DNA of 64,000 bases. Origin: Erwinia tracheiphila. Its GTDB lineage: Bacteria > Pseudomonadota > Gammaproteobacteria > Enterobacterales > Enterobacteriaceae. Below, piece by piece: positions 14,880 to 25,276 of the stretch. The translations under genes and the position numbers were made by a program. Location of the stretch: assembly GCF_021365465.1 (NCBI RefSeq), contig NZ_CP089932.1, positions 4,856,714 to 4,920,713 on the forward strand, given 5' to 3'. The notes beneath the pieces are model-generated. The model was given only the letters and a program-made list of their open reading frames with translations, searched no databases and was not told where the DNA came from. How positions within the stretch are numbered: position 1 is the first letter of the stretch; the number at the start of each line of letters is the position of its first letter.

Positions 14880-16094
14880 ATGTATATCCCGCGCCCGGCA
14901 AAACTGCTGTTCACCACTGATGACGCCTGGAACCGGTATATGGATAAACACGGGGACACCCTCAGCCCCTGGACCGTACTCTGCGTCGAGCGCATGCTCG
15001 CCTGCGGCACTGCTGCCATGGGGGTGAAGCGATACTGCTGCGCCTCCCCGGACTGCACCCACACCCGCTTCTTCTGCCAGACCTGTAAATCAAAAGGCTG
15101 CAGCTCCTGCGGACATAAGGCCACGGAGCAGTGGATTACAGAGCAACAGCAAATTCTGCCCGACTGCGACTGGCAGCATATCACCTTCACCATGCCCCAT
15201 CTGCTGTGGCCCTTTTTCAACAATAACTGGCCTCTGCTCAATGCCCTGTTCCGCGCAGCCACCCGCGCCATGCTCCGCTGGGCCAGAAAACAGGGTGTGG
15301 AAGTCGGTATCTTCTGCGCCCTGCACACCTACGGTCGCCAGCTCAACCAGCATCCCCACATTCATCTCTCCGTCACCCGCGGCGGGCTTGATATTAAACA
15401 CGGCGTATGGCGCGACCTCTTCTTTAAAAAGCATGCCGTGGAGGAAATCTGGCGCGGAGCCGTCATCCGGCTGCTGCGCCACAGCTATGACCTGATTAAC
15501 CCCGGCAGGCTGCCGGGGCTGGGGCATATCCACGACAAAAAACAGTGGCTGCGCTATCTGCAGGCGCAGTACGGGCGCCGCTGGAAGGTCCACTTCGCGA
15601 AGAAGACCCGGGGGGCCTGGCGGAGCGTCAAATATCTGGGCCGGTACCTGAAACGGCCCCCCGTGTCGGCGGCGAAGCTGAGGCACTACAGCGGCGGCGC
15701 GGTGGTGCACCACTATTACGACCACCGTACGCAGCAGTACCGGCAGCAGACGCTGACGCAGGAAGATATGATCGGACGTTATATCAGCCATATCCCGGCG
15801 AAGCATTTTAAGATGGTGCGTTATTACGGTTTTTTATCAAACCGTAAACGGGGTAGCCTGCTGCCGAAGGTGTATGAAGCCCTGGAGATGGAAGCGCGGA
15901 AAAAACCGGAGAAGCCCGGCTTCGCCGCGCTGATGAAAGAATTTCTGCGCACGGATCCGTACAAATGCATTCTGTGCGGCAACCGACTGCGCTTCAGCAG
16001 TGCGCAGGCCGGGAGGCACGCGTCGGAGTTGGTGGCAGAAAGACTGCATAACATCGACCGGAAACGATGGCTTCTGGCACAGACTGCGGGATAA
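14880..16094 (+). CDS. IS91-family rolling-circle transposase (type A)
   Basis: The 404-residue protein has an N-terminal zinc-binding region (YCCASPDC, FFCQTC, CSSCGHK, residues about 46-80). The HUH motif is in HPHIHLSV (about residues 157-164) and two catalytic tyrosines are in YLGRYLKRPP (about 252 and 256). A late C-I-L-C-G pair lies near residue 362. Proteins of this family cut at the ori end next to a GAAC/CAAG target and transpose by strand displacement. The copy is intact and virtually identical to the copies at 34775, 42269 and 56759, indicating recent activity. Confidence 0.9.
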   Translation: MYIPRPAKLLFTTDDAWNRYMDKHGDTLSPWTVLCVERMLACGTAAMGVKRYCCASPDCTHTRFFCQTCKSKGCSSCGHKATEQWITEQQQILPDCDWQHITFTMPHLLWPFFNNNWPLLNALFRAATRAMLRWARKQGVEVGIFCALHTYGRQLNQHPHIHLSVTRGGLDIKHGVWRDLFFKKHAVEEIWRGAVIRLLRHSYDLINPGRLPGLGHIHDKKQWLRYLQAQYGRRWKVHFAKKTRGAWRSVKYLGRYLKRPPVSAAKLRHYSGGAVVHHYYDHRTQQYRQQTLTQEDMIGRYISHIPAKHFKMVRYYGFLSNRKRGSLLPKVYEALEMEARKKPEKPGFAALMKEFLRTDPYKCILCGNRLRFSSAQAGRHASELVAERLHNIDRKRWLLAQTAG

Positions 16095-16245
16095 GTGCGT
16101 CTGAAAAACAGCTTTCAGGTTAAAAACGCGCCGCAAATGCCATTTTATGACCATAACGTTCCCGATGGCACATCATTACTGCATTACAGACACTGCTGCT
16201 CATGGTCAGGAAATTTTTAAAACGATGATTCAGTTTCCTAACCAT

Positions 16246-16271
16246 CAAGGCCGACAATCGTCGGCTTTTTT
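16246..16271 (+). terminator. orphan intrinsic terminator at the A1 insertion point
   Basis: GCCGAC-AATC-GTCGGC followed by six T residues begins inside the CAAG target of element A1. The gene it once served lay to the left and is no longer present. Confidence 0.65.
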
Positions 16272-16673
16272 GTATTCTGGTCCCTGTTTTTATACGGACG
16301 CTGGTGCGTGGCAGCGATTTAGAAAATCGGGAAAACGTGCATGTCATCATTCATTGCTTGTGTGTGCAGGGTAACGATGAACTCTCAACCTTTTTCGTAT
16401 TGGAGTGTCATTTTGATGATTGAAGGCGCATAGTCAAAGCGCGAGGAAAGCTGCTTGCCGTCTCTGTAAAAATTATGCTGGATCCGACTTAATATCAGCG
16501 TTCACGTATAGGAAATTGAAACCATTTCAGCGCCGGAATGAATTGGTTGAAATTTAATCATTTTTGATTTGTGTGTCCGCGAGGGCGTCGGCGAGCCACT
16601 GACTGGTGATGATTTGCGCTCTTTCTGGTTGTTTTTCAGGCTATCAGAGTGCTCGGGGCGGATCTTCCCTGCG
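16272..16673. other. gap between element A1 and the type D transposase
   Basis: No gene was recognised in these 400 bases. The right part (about 16560-16673) probably contains the ori end of the type D IS91-like element, but no clear ATGGT...ACCAT terminus was found, so the boundary is left open. Confidence 0.35.
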
Positions 16674-17873
16674 TCAGGCCGGGATATACCTCATCAGACT
16701 GATATCCCGTGCGTGGATTTTCAGCCCCTGCACATTCAGACCAGCTACCGCACGACGGTAAACCATTCGCCCGCCGCACAGCACGCATTCGAACGGGTCT
16801 CGCCGCAGGAACTGCTTACTCAGCTGCGCGTAACATATCTTCACCGCCGGATCCGGTTTATCCATACCCAGCGCGCTGTATACCTGCGGCAGTCTTTCAC
16901 CGCACACCCGGTTGGACAGAAAACCAAAATAGCGCACCATCCTGAAGTGTTTCTCCGGGATATGCTGCTTCAGACGTCTTACCATTTCATGCTGCGTCAG
17001 CCTTTCCGTGGCCTGCTGACCCGTATTGTGGTCGTGATAGCGGAAGTTCAGCGTGGCGCCGCCGGCGTAGTGCGCCAGCCGGGAACCGGCTATCGGGGGC
17101 TTTTTCAGATACCGGCCCAGGTATCTTACGGTGTTTTTACTTCCCGCCGTCTTTTTCGACATGTATACGTACCAGCATTGTCCGCCTGCAGTCAGTATCA
17201 GCGTCCGCCACTGTGAGTCTGTGGTGATATGCATCAGCTCCACAGGAAGCGCAATGCCTTCTGACCAGGCATCCAGCAGGCGCTGCCGGACATTCCACAT
17301 CCATCGGGTGCGCATGGCGTCCTTACGGAAGCTGATTTTTCGCCACTTTCCGTGCTCATCAATACCGCCGCAGGTGACGGAGACGTGGACATGGGGATGC
17401 CAGTTAAGGCGGCGGCCGTACGTATGAATGGCGCAGAATATACCGATATCCAGCCCGCGTTTTCCTGCCGCATACAGCAGGTTGTCGACGGCCAGGCGGC
17501 AGAGGTCGTTGAGCAGCCAGCGGTTGGCTTCAAACAGGGCCCACAGCGTGTCGGGCAGGGTGAAGACCAGATGCTGCCAGTCGCAGTCCGGCAGGCGGTT
17601 AAGCTGCGCGGCAATCCACAGGTCTGTGGCCTTTTTACCGCAGGACGGACAGGCACGGCTGTGACAGGCGTTGGTAATGTACCTGACGTGAGGACACTGC
17701 GCGTTGTCGCAGGCATACTCTTTCACGCCGCTGATGCGGGTGCCGCAGGCCAGCATTTTTGTGACGGCTTCAACTTCGATATCACGCAGGCCGCCGGTAT
17801 CCAGAAAGGAAGCCCAGCACTGGTTGGTGGTGAAGAGCTTTTTGAGCGGACGGGGGCTGAAATCAGAAACCAC
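16674..17873 (-). CDS. IS91-family rolling-circle transposase (type D)
   Basis: The 399-residue protein is divergent from A, B and C. The N-terminal Cys pairs are CDNAQCPH, CHSRACPSCGKK. The HUH motif is in HPHVHVSV (about residues 159-166) and the double tyrosine in YLGRYLKKPP (about 248-252). The C-terminal C-V-L-C-G pair is at about 361. It is intact. It starts at 17873, nine bases after a small upstream gene, as in IS91-like elements that carry an accessory ORF. The element's termini could not be fixed. Confidence 0.8.
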   Translation of the reverse strand: MVSDFSPRPLKKLFTTNQCWASFLDTGGLRDIEVEAVTKMLACGTRISGVKEYACDNAQCPHVRYITNACHSRACPSCGKKATDLWIAAQLNRLPDCDWQHLVFTLPDTLWALFEANRWLLNDLCRLAVDNLLYAAGKRGLDIGIFCAIHTYGRRLNWHPHVHVSVTCGGIDEHGKWRKISFRKDAMRTRWMWNVRQRLLDAWSEGIALPVELMHITTDSQWRTLILTAGGQCWYVYMSKKTAGSKNTVRYLGRYLKKPPIAGSRLAHYAGGATLNFRYHDHNTGQQATERLTQHEMVRRLKQHIPEKHFRMVRYFGFLSNRVCGERLPQVYSALGMDKPDPAVKICYAQLSKQFLRRDPFECVLCGGRMVYRRAVAGLNVQGLKIHARDISLMRYIPA

Positions 17874-17881
17874 GGGACAGA

Positions 17882-18070
17882 TTAATTTCCGGCTTCCTGT
17901 AGTCGGGTGAGTGCTGCTGCATCGTGACGATGCTCAAGTATGGCGCTGGCGACCATTGCCGGAGGTGGAGCCATGGGCTTCATCAGCTTAATCCAGTCCC
18001 ATTCACGCTGGGAAAGCTTATCAGCGGCAACGGAGAGCAGGACGGTGTCGATACTTTTACGTGTCATCAT
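17882..18070 (-). CDS. small accessory ORF upstream of the type D transposase
   Basis: The 62-residue protein (MMTRKSIDTVLLSVAADKLS...) ends nine bases before the transposase ATG and is probably cotranscribed with it. It is helical and basic near the N-terminus. Its position matches the upstream small ORFs of IS91-like elements, whose role is not established. Confidence 0.5.
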   Translation of the reverse strand: MMTRKSIDTVLLSVAADKLSQREWDWIKLMKPMAPPPAMVASAILEHRHDAAALTRLQEAGN

Positions 18071-18125
18071 GGTGGTGGTCTCTGAGCAAAATATGTAGCC
18101 AGATCATACATATTCGAACCAGTGA

Positions 18126-18314
18126 ATGGCAACTCCGGGTCAGGCTGACGGCACGGTTTTCAATTTGCGGCCGTCAGCCTGCCCTGTTCTGGGCGGCACA
18201 GGTGTCTCCTGGGGTATTCACGTATGGGCCGCAGATACCCAGACGGAAGCCAGTCGTCAGGGGTGGATTAAAACCCTGTCGGAGATGCAGTCTCTCCACC
18301 CGGATCGGGTGATT
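18126..18314 (+). pseudogene. metallo-beta-lactamase-fold hydrolase fragment
   Basis: The reading VLGGTGVSWGIHVWAADTQT ... LHPDRVI corresponds to the C-terminal part of MBL-fold hydrolases of the type ending L-H-P-x-x-V-I-P-G-H. It is cut at 18315 by the IS3-family element just before the expected metal-binding GH pair. The 5' part is absent beyond the type D element. Confidence 0.5.
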
Positions 18315-18325
18315 TGTAGTGGTCA

Positions 18326-18580
<255 letters not shown>

Positions 18581-18583
18581 TTA

Positions 18584-20128
<1,545 letters not shown>

Positions 20129-20612
20129 AGGTCTGAGCCTGGTGAGTACGACAGCGCCCAGCCCACCGGTTTACGGGCAAACAGAGCCAGCACCACGGCC
20201 AGATAAGCCCACCGTTTGCCCGTCCAGATGTAGGCCACATCGCCGCACCAGACCTGATTTGGTTCAGTCACGGCAAACTGACGTTGCAGGTTGTTCAGGA
20301 TCTCAACATGTTCTTTTGATGTCTTTTTATAGCGGTGTCCGGGCTGCTGGCAACTGATAATATTCAGTTCTTTCATCAGTTTTCCTGCGCGCCAGCGGCT
20401 AAGACGCGTACCTTTCGCCGTGACCATGGCAGCGATATTACGTGCACCCGCAGAGCCATTGCTGGCGTGGTGAACTTCCCGGACAAGACTCAGTAATGCC
20501 ACACGTGAGGCATCGGGAGTTTTCGGCTTACGCCAGTATTTATAACTGCTGCGATGAACCCCGAACACGTTGCATAAAATGGCAACAGGAAACCGCTTCC
20601 TGAGTTTCTCAA

Positions 20613-20924
20613 CTAACGAGAATTTTTCAGGGAGTCTGACATCAAGAGAGCGGTAGCCTTTTTTAAGATATCGTTTTCCATTGCAATGCGTTGTATCTGT
20701 TTTTTTAGCTCACGCATCTCGAGTTGTTCCGGTGTCATGGGCATTGCATCAGGCGATTTCCCTGCCCGTTCGTCCTTGAGCTGGCGAACCCATTTATCCA
20801 TCGTGGAAACACCGACGTTCATAGCTCTGGCAGCATTGGCAACAGAATAATTTTGGTCGAGTACGAGCTGTGCAGCTTCAGGACGGTACTCAGGGCTGAA
20901 AGTTCTTCTGGTTCGTCCGGTCAT
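20613..20924 (-). CDS. IS3-family OrfA
   Basis: The 103-residue protein has an HTH ([22 protein letters not shown]) and a leucine-zipper-like helix ending in [11 protein letters not shown]. It is the usual first reading frame of IS3-subgroup elements, whose 3' end provides the -1 frameshift to OrfB. The frame is open, but its partner OrfB is destroyed. Confidence 0.85.
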   Translation of the reverse strand: MTGRTRRTFSPEYRPEAAQLVLDQNYSVANAARAMNVGVSTMDKWVRQLKDERAGKSPDAMPMTPEQLEMRELKKQIQRIAMENDILKKATALLMSDSLKNSR

Positions 20925-20997
20925 AATGTCACCTGTTCTGACTGTGAGGTGATGATATCACCTCTTTTCAGGTGGACAGGTTTAGTGTGCCACTACA

Positions 20998-21188
20998 TAA
21001 AGACCATTACCGTCACGGAAGATACGGTTAACAGCTACATGGACAAAATATCAAAATCCGCAGATAAGGCAGGGGCTGAATATTTTGTCATCAAAGGATT
21101 TAACACGGTAGGTAACGGCAGCCAGTCCTCCCCTGCAAACGTTAACTTGGAAAAATCTGACTCATTTGCTCCCTCTTTCTTTTCCTGA
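20998..21188 (+). pseudogene. 3' end of a small gene truncated by the IS3-family element
   Basis: The reading KTITVTEDTVNSYMDKISKS ... FVIKGFN ... PSFFS ends at TGA 21186-21188. It begins abruptly at the IS3 right end. The pattern (D-x-x-A-D-K-A-G-A-x-Y-F-V-I) recalls the small YdgH/BhsA/McbA (DUF1471) periplasmic proteins, but the match is weak. Confidence 0.35.
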
Positions 21189-21339
21189 AGAAGACATGCT
21201 CATGTTAAGTAACTTCCCCTTCGCAGGGAAAAATTTCACCAGATATGTGATGCACTGACTGAAAATGTAGAATCTGAGCATATCTAAACATGAGTTCCCT
21301 TTCGACAGGTCGTCAGATCAAAAAAAATCGTAATAACAG

Positions 21340-22032
21340 TCAGTTACTCTTTAGGCGTGCGTTTTCGTTCCGTTGGCCCTAAAGCCCCTGTTACTGCTCA
21401 GTGTGTCCGCTGGTATCTGGCGTATTCCCTCAGTCTGCGCAATCTGGAAGAACTCATGGTTGAGCGTGTCCTTGCTGTTGACTATGCCACCCTGCACTGG
21501 TGAGTTATTCGCATGGTGCCGTTGCTGGATAAGGTATTCCGCCGGAATAAACACCGTTCCTGCGGGCGCTGGCGAATGGACGAAACATACATCAGAGTGG
21601 AGGGACAGGTAGAAATACCTGTAACGGGCTGTGGACTCTCGACTGGCAAACCATCGACTTCCTGCTGACAGCGACGCGTCAGCCGCTCTGTGTTTCTTCC
21701 GCAAGGCTATCCGCCTGCATGGTGAGCCTGAAGTGGTGACCATTGATAAAAGCGGTGCAAACACCGCCGCGCTTGCAGAGTTGAACGCTGGTAGGGAGAA
21801 AGATGACTGCATTAAGAGCAGACAGAGTAAATATCTGAATAACCTCGTTGAGCAGGGCCACCGTAATATCAAGCGGAGGATAAAACTGATGACAGGATTT
21901 AAATCCTCCCGTCGGGCACAGGCTATTCTTGCTGGCATCGAAATCATGCACATGTTGCGCAAGGGACAGCTACAGCATCCGCATGGGGACGGTTTGTCCC
22001 CGGCAGAACAGTTTTATCTTCTGGTTGCATAA
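21340..22032 (+). pseudogene. IS6-family transposase, frameshifted with several stops
   Basis: Pieces in different frames follow the family order: CVRWYLAYSLSLRNLEELMV, RWRMDETYIRVEGQ with the first Asp, then FFRKAIRLHGEPEVVTIDKSGAN with the second Asp, and HRNIKRRIKLMTGFKSSRRAQ. It ends GLSPAEQFYLLVA. The Trp and Tyr codons after EGQ are TAG and TAA, and there are at least two frameshifts. The terminal repeats could not be placed. Confidence 0.8.
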
Positions 22033-22074
22033 AAAATCACCAGGTTGACTTTTAGCCAGTCTGTCGTTGTTAAT

Positions 22075-22117
22075 ACGACAGAGCCTTAAAAAAGAAGTGA
22101 TTCAATCTCCTAACCAT
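22075..22117 (+). mobile_element. ori-end remnant of a type B IS91-family element
   Basis: The sequence AAAAGAAGTGATTCAATCTCCTAACCAT differs at only one or two bases from the ori ends of B2 and B3. It is followed by GAAC (22118-22121), the expected target. The rest of the element is gone. It lies between two different IS6-family remnants. Confidence 0.6.
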
Positions 22118-22121
22118 GAAC

Positions 22122-22268
22122 AAATCAGTGGTTCGGTGGCCGCCAGCGAACGGCTTACAGGATAATATCACGCTGAAAATGCCGGCCTTTGAATGGGTTC
22201 ATGTGCTGCTCCGTCAGCATTAAGGTGGCGATAAGTTTATCACCTACAGGTTTTTGCAACAGATCACG
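22122..22268 (-). pseudogene. IS6-family (IS26-like) end with transposase N-terminus
   Basis: On the minus strand an ATG at 22202 reads MNPFKGRHFQRDIIL, then TAA where Trp is expected, then AVRW. This is the N-terminus of an IS26-type transposase. The upstream sequence contains CTGTTGCAAA, matching the IS6-family terminal repeat. It is cut at the left by the type B ori remnant. It is a different element from the IS6-family pseudogene at 21340. Confidence 0.6.
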
Positions 22269-22328
22269 GATATTTACATTTTGTAAACAAAATAATCACA
22301 CCATGGTTATCTTTCGTAGTGTAGATTA

Positions 22329-22583
22329 ATGCCAGTTTTTAATCCGGCGGAGCTTATTAATTATGCCCTTTATGGTAATTTATCTTTCTTCACTGTTTAT
22401 TTTATGTTCGGTATCTTCCTGCTACAGTGGCAATGGTCGCAGAGGATAAAAATCTTACTATTGCAGCTGCAAAGAAAATTAGCACACGCCCACATTAAAC
22501 TAAATGTGTTCAACAACACTCAATATGAGTCACGACCGATTTATACGGTATATGGTACGTTTTACATGGCTAATACTTTTTGA
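22329..22583 (+). CDS. possible small membrane protein upstream of gspC
   Basis: An 84-codon frame starts MPVFNPAELINYALYGNLSF, with one hydrophobic segment at about residues 18-35 (LSFFTVYFMFGIFLLQW) followed by a basic stretch. It overlaps the start of gspC in another frame, and no strong ribosome site precedes it. It may be a real short gene, the remains of one, or simply leader sequence of the secretion operon. Confidence 0.25.
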   Translation: MPVFNPAELINYALYGNLSFFTVYFMFGIFLLQWQWSQRIKILLLQLQRKLAHAHIKLNVFNNTQYESRPIYTVYGTFYMANTF

Positions 22584-23058
22584 CAGAAAAAAAAATTTTT
22601 TTATTTCGCTGGCTTCTTTTTTGATTGTTTTAACATGCATCGGCGTATCAATTTTACGGACAACTTCCAATAATTTTTCAGTCTTAACCGGGCATGAGAA
22701 GCGTTGGCCGATGGTACAGGATGTCAATCACATTACGCAGATGCATCTGTTTGGCATCAAAGCGACACCGACAATCAAACCCAGTGGTAACGACAAGCAA
22801 GTAGCTTGCCGCATCGCTGAACCCGATACATTCTATTTCACTGTACCGAGAGCAGAGAGCGTTGCCAGCGTGCGCGCGCTGGTAATCAGTACACAGGTAC
22901 GTTTTTCAGTTGCCATCATAGATATTTCTGGGCATCAGCAGTTATTTAGCCAGGGTGACACTTTTAACAGCAGTGGTGAGAAAATTGCCAGGATCCTCTC
23001 CGATCGGGTGATAATCAGAAAAGATGGTCACTGCACTGCGTTAATTTTTGTCGAGTAA
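22525..23058 (+). CDS. gspC: GspC, inner-membrane component of type II secretion (short form)
   Basis: GspC spans the inner membrane once and uses its periplasmic HR domain to contact the secretin GspD. The protein has a basic N-terminus, a membrane segment at about residues 25-43 (FFISLASFLIVLTCIGVSIL) and an HR domain (about 60-178), including ITQMHLFG and SDRVIIRKDG. It stops there at about 177 residues, while typical family members of 270-300 residues continue into a PDZ or coiled-coil domain. Start uncertain: ATG 22504 and 22525 are both in frame, neither with a good ribosome site. It overlaps the possible gspD starts only if those are placed upstream. Confidence 0.7.
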   Translation: MSHDRFIRYMVRFTWLILFDRKKNFFISLASFLIVLTCIGVSILRTTSNNFSVLTGHEKRWPMVQDVNHITQMHLFGIKATPTIKPSGNDKQVACRIAEPDTFYFTVPRAESVASVRALVISTQVRFSVAIIDISGHQQLFSQGDTFNSSGEKIARILSDRVIIRKDGHCTALIFVE

Positions 23059-23086
23059 ATTTAATACACAATATCAGTATAAGAAT

Positions 23087-25276
23087 ATGATTTTTATGGA
23101 TAATATTATATCTTCAAAGAATCGCGGTCTTTTATCCGTTGTCTTTTATTCATGTTTTTTATTTACGCATTTTGCTTGCAATGAAGCTGCAGCTGCCTCC
23201 ATGGAGATCGGGCCATCGCCAGATAACACAGCAAACAGTGTGGTTACTCCCCGCTTTACGGCGGCGTTTAAAAATACCGATATTCGTGAATTCATCAATA
23301 TTGTCAGTAAAAACCTGCATAAAACCATTATCATTGATTCGCATGTGCAAGGTGAAGTCTCGGTGCACAGCTACGAGCAGCTCACGGCCGATCAGTACTA
23401 TCAGTTTTTCCTCAACGTGCTGGAGGTGTACGGCTATACAGTAATTACCAACAGCGATAACATTCTGAAAGTGGTACCTTCTGAAAAAGGCGAGCGCGCG
23501 GCTCTGACCGCGCAGAAAAAAAAACTCAATGGCGCAGAAATCGTGGTCCGCATCGTGCCGATGCAAAACCTCTCAGGCGATTCGCTTGCGCCGATCCTCG
23601 ACAAGTTCAACAACAACATGGGTGTGGGCAGCGTCCGCTACTATAAGCCAGGCAACTCGCTGCTGATAACCGGCCGTGCCGATGAAGTACGGACCCTTGA
23701 GGCCATCGTGTTGGATCTGGATAAAAACAGCAGCAACCGCACCTCGGTCGACATTATTCCGGTTCGCAATACCAAACCTTCCGTCATTAAAAAAGCGGTC
23801 ACCGATATCTACAGCAGCAGCGACGACAGCAGCGCCGACAGTGAATTCTCGCGTCCGAAATTGGTGGCGGAGGATCAGGCAAAAGTGCTGCTGGTCAATG
23901 GCACCGATAAGGCACGCCAGACGGTGCGCAGCATTATTGCCCGGCTGGATAAGGTCGCCAATGCGAAAGACAATTCCAAGGTTATCTTCCTGAAATACAC
24001 CGATGCGGTAGACATGGCAAAACTCCTCTCTTCCTACGGAGGAACAAACAACGACAGCGATCACAATGTACAAAACGCAGGTGATGTAGGCACTGGCACT
24101 GGCAGTAGCGATGGTGAGCATGCTCAGAACGATAGCAGCAGCAACTTCGGCGAGCAGAACCAGTTCCTGTCCAATAACAGCACCCAGTTCAGCAGCGACT
24201 ACGGCTCTTCGCTCAACAGTGGTAGCCCGATATTTGAAGGAGCCAGTGTGCACGCGGACAAAGCCAATAACGCGCTGGTGGTTCATGCCCCCGAAGAGGA
24301 GATGCGTGAGATCGAGTCCATCATAAACAAGCTGGACATCCGCCGCAATCAGGTGCTGGTGGAAGCAATCATTGTTGAAATACAGGATGCCGATGGCCTG
24401 AATCTAGGTGTTTCGTGGGCCAACGCCCTGGGCGGCGGCTTCGGCTATAACAGCGACGGCGACTCCAACCGTGTAACCAGGGCGGCTAATGGCTTTGGCG
24501 AAAACCAACCGATTGCCTCGGCGCTGAAGGAGTCCGGCGGGCTGGTGGCAGGTTTCTATCACGGCAACTGGGGTTTTCTGTTCAGCGCACTGGAAAGCAA
24601 CAAGCACAACAACATTCTGGCTACACCGAGCATCGTAACCCTCGACAACCGCCAGGCAGAGTTCAACGTCGGCCAAGATATTCCGATCCTCACTGGCTCT
24701 CAAACCACCAACAGCGATAACATCTTCAACACCGTTGAGCGCCGCACGGTGGGGTTCAAGTTTAAAATTCGCTCAATGATTGACCAGGGTAATACAGTAC
24801 AGCTGTACATCAGCCAGGAGATCTCCAGCCTGACCGATGCCAACACCGCCAACATCGACAGCAAGCTGGGCGCGGTCTTTAATATCCGCACCGTCAACAA
24901 CGTGGTGCAGGTTGAAAACGGCGAAACTGTGGTGATCGGTGGCCTGCTGGACAAAGAGCAGAACAACCGAGTCAGCAAAGTGCCGCTGCTGGGGGACATT
25001 CCGTGGATCGGTGGACTGTTCCGTTATACCTCCCACAATGATACCAAACGCAACCTGATGCTGTTCATTCGCCCACACATTATTCGTGTTCAGGATCGCT
25101 ATAACGATTTCACCGCCAGTCAGTATGCCAGCTTTAAGGAAGATCAGCAGAAAGACAACCCCGAGCTGGTGAAATCGTTGGAACCTCACCTCTCCGGCAG
25201 GAGCGCAAGTAGCCGTGAGTCTATCGCTCATATCCAGAGCAATATTGCCGAATTTGCCCGGGAAGTAGCGGAATAA
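23087..25276 (+). CDS. gspD: GspD, type II secretion secretin
   Basis: The outer-membrane channel of the type II system. A signal peptide (hydrophobic LLSVVFYSCFLFTHF, cleavage likely after an Ala-rich AAAA) is followed by N0 (AAFKNTDIREFINIVSKNLH), N1-N3 domains with a Ser/Asn/Gly-rich linker in N3 (about residues 335-390), then the secretin domain. Secretin landmarks are VLVEAIIVEIQD, the NILATPSIVTLDN segment, VENGETVVIGGLLD and VPLLGDIPWIGGLFR. The C-terminal S domain (about 60 residues) could bind the pilotin encoded at 32693. Of two nearby in-frame starts (23087, 23096) the first was chosen. The stop overlaps the gspE start (TAATG). Confidence 0.92.
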   Translation: MIFMDNIISSKNRGLLSVVFYSCFLFTHFACNEAAAASMEIGPSPDNTANSVVTPRFTAAFKNTDIREFINIVSKNLHKTIIIDSHVQGEVSVHSYEQLTADQYYQFFLNVLEVYGYTVITNSDNILKVVPSEKGERAALTAQKKKLNGAEIVVRIVPMQNLSGDSLAPILDKFNNNMGVGSVRYYKPGNSLLITGRADEVRTLEAIVLDLDKNSSNRTSVDIIPVRNTKPSVIKKAVTDIYSSSDDSSADSEFSRPKLVAEDQAKVLLVNGTDKARQTVRSIIARLDKVANAKDNSKVIFLKYTDAVDMAKLLSSYGGTNNDSDHNVQNAGDVGTGTGSSDGEHAQNDSSSNFGEQNQFLSNNSTQFSSDYGSSLNSGSPIFEGASVHADKANNALVVHAPEEEMREIESIINKLDIRRNQVLVEAIIVEIQDADGLNLGVSWANALGGGFGYNSDGDSNRVTRAANGFGENQPIASALKESGGLVAGFYHGNWGFLFSALESNKHNNILATPSIVTLDNRQAEFNVGQDIPILTGSQTTNSDNIFNTVERRTVGFKFKIRSMIDQGNTVQLYISQEISSLTDANTANIDSKLGAVFNIRTVNNVVQVENGETVVIGGLLDKEQNNRVSKVPLLGDIPWIGGLFRYTSHNDTKRNLMLFIRPHIIRVQDRYNDFTASQYASFKEDQQKDNPELVKSLEPHLSGRSASSRESIAHIQSNIAEFAREVAE

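Larger units (their letters stand above)
14340..16245 (+). mobile_element. IS91-family element type A, copy A1 (1906 bp)
   Basis: The full-length element starts GAACATAGCGCCC (ter end, with two small hairpins CGCCC/GGGCG and ACGGC/GCCGT). It ends TTTCCTAACCAT (ori end) directly before CAAG at 16246-16249. The other A copies have GAAC at that position. The 5' GAAC is present in all four copies although the bases before it differ, so it belongs to the element. It carries an accessory reading frame and the transposase. Confidence 0.9.

Noticed and set aside
15090..15806. 238-codon open frames antisense to the type A transposases (also at 35063, 42479 and 57047)
   Set aside because: They are mirror frames of a GC-rich transposase gene, with low-complexity arginine/alanine composition and no family resemblance. 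They are identical in each copy only because the element is.
23573..24286. 237-codon frame antisense to gspD and similar long antisense frames through gspK, gspL and mnmE
   Set aside because: Codon structure of the sense gene leaves the opposite frame open. The sense genes have full domain matches and the antisense products show none.
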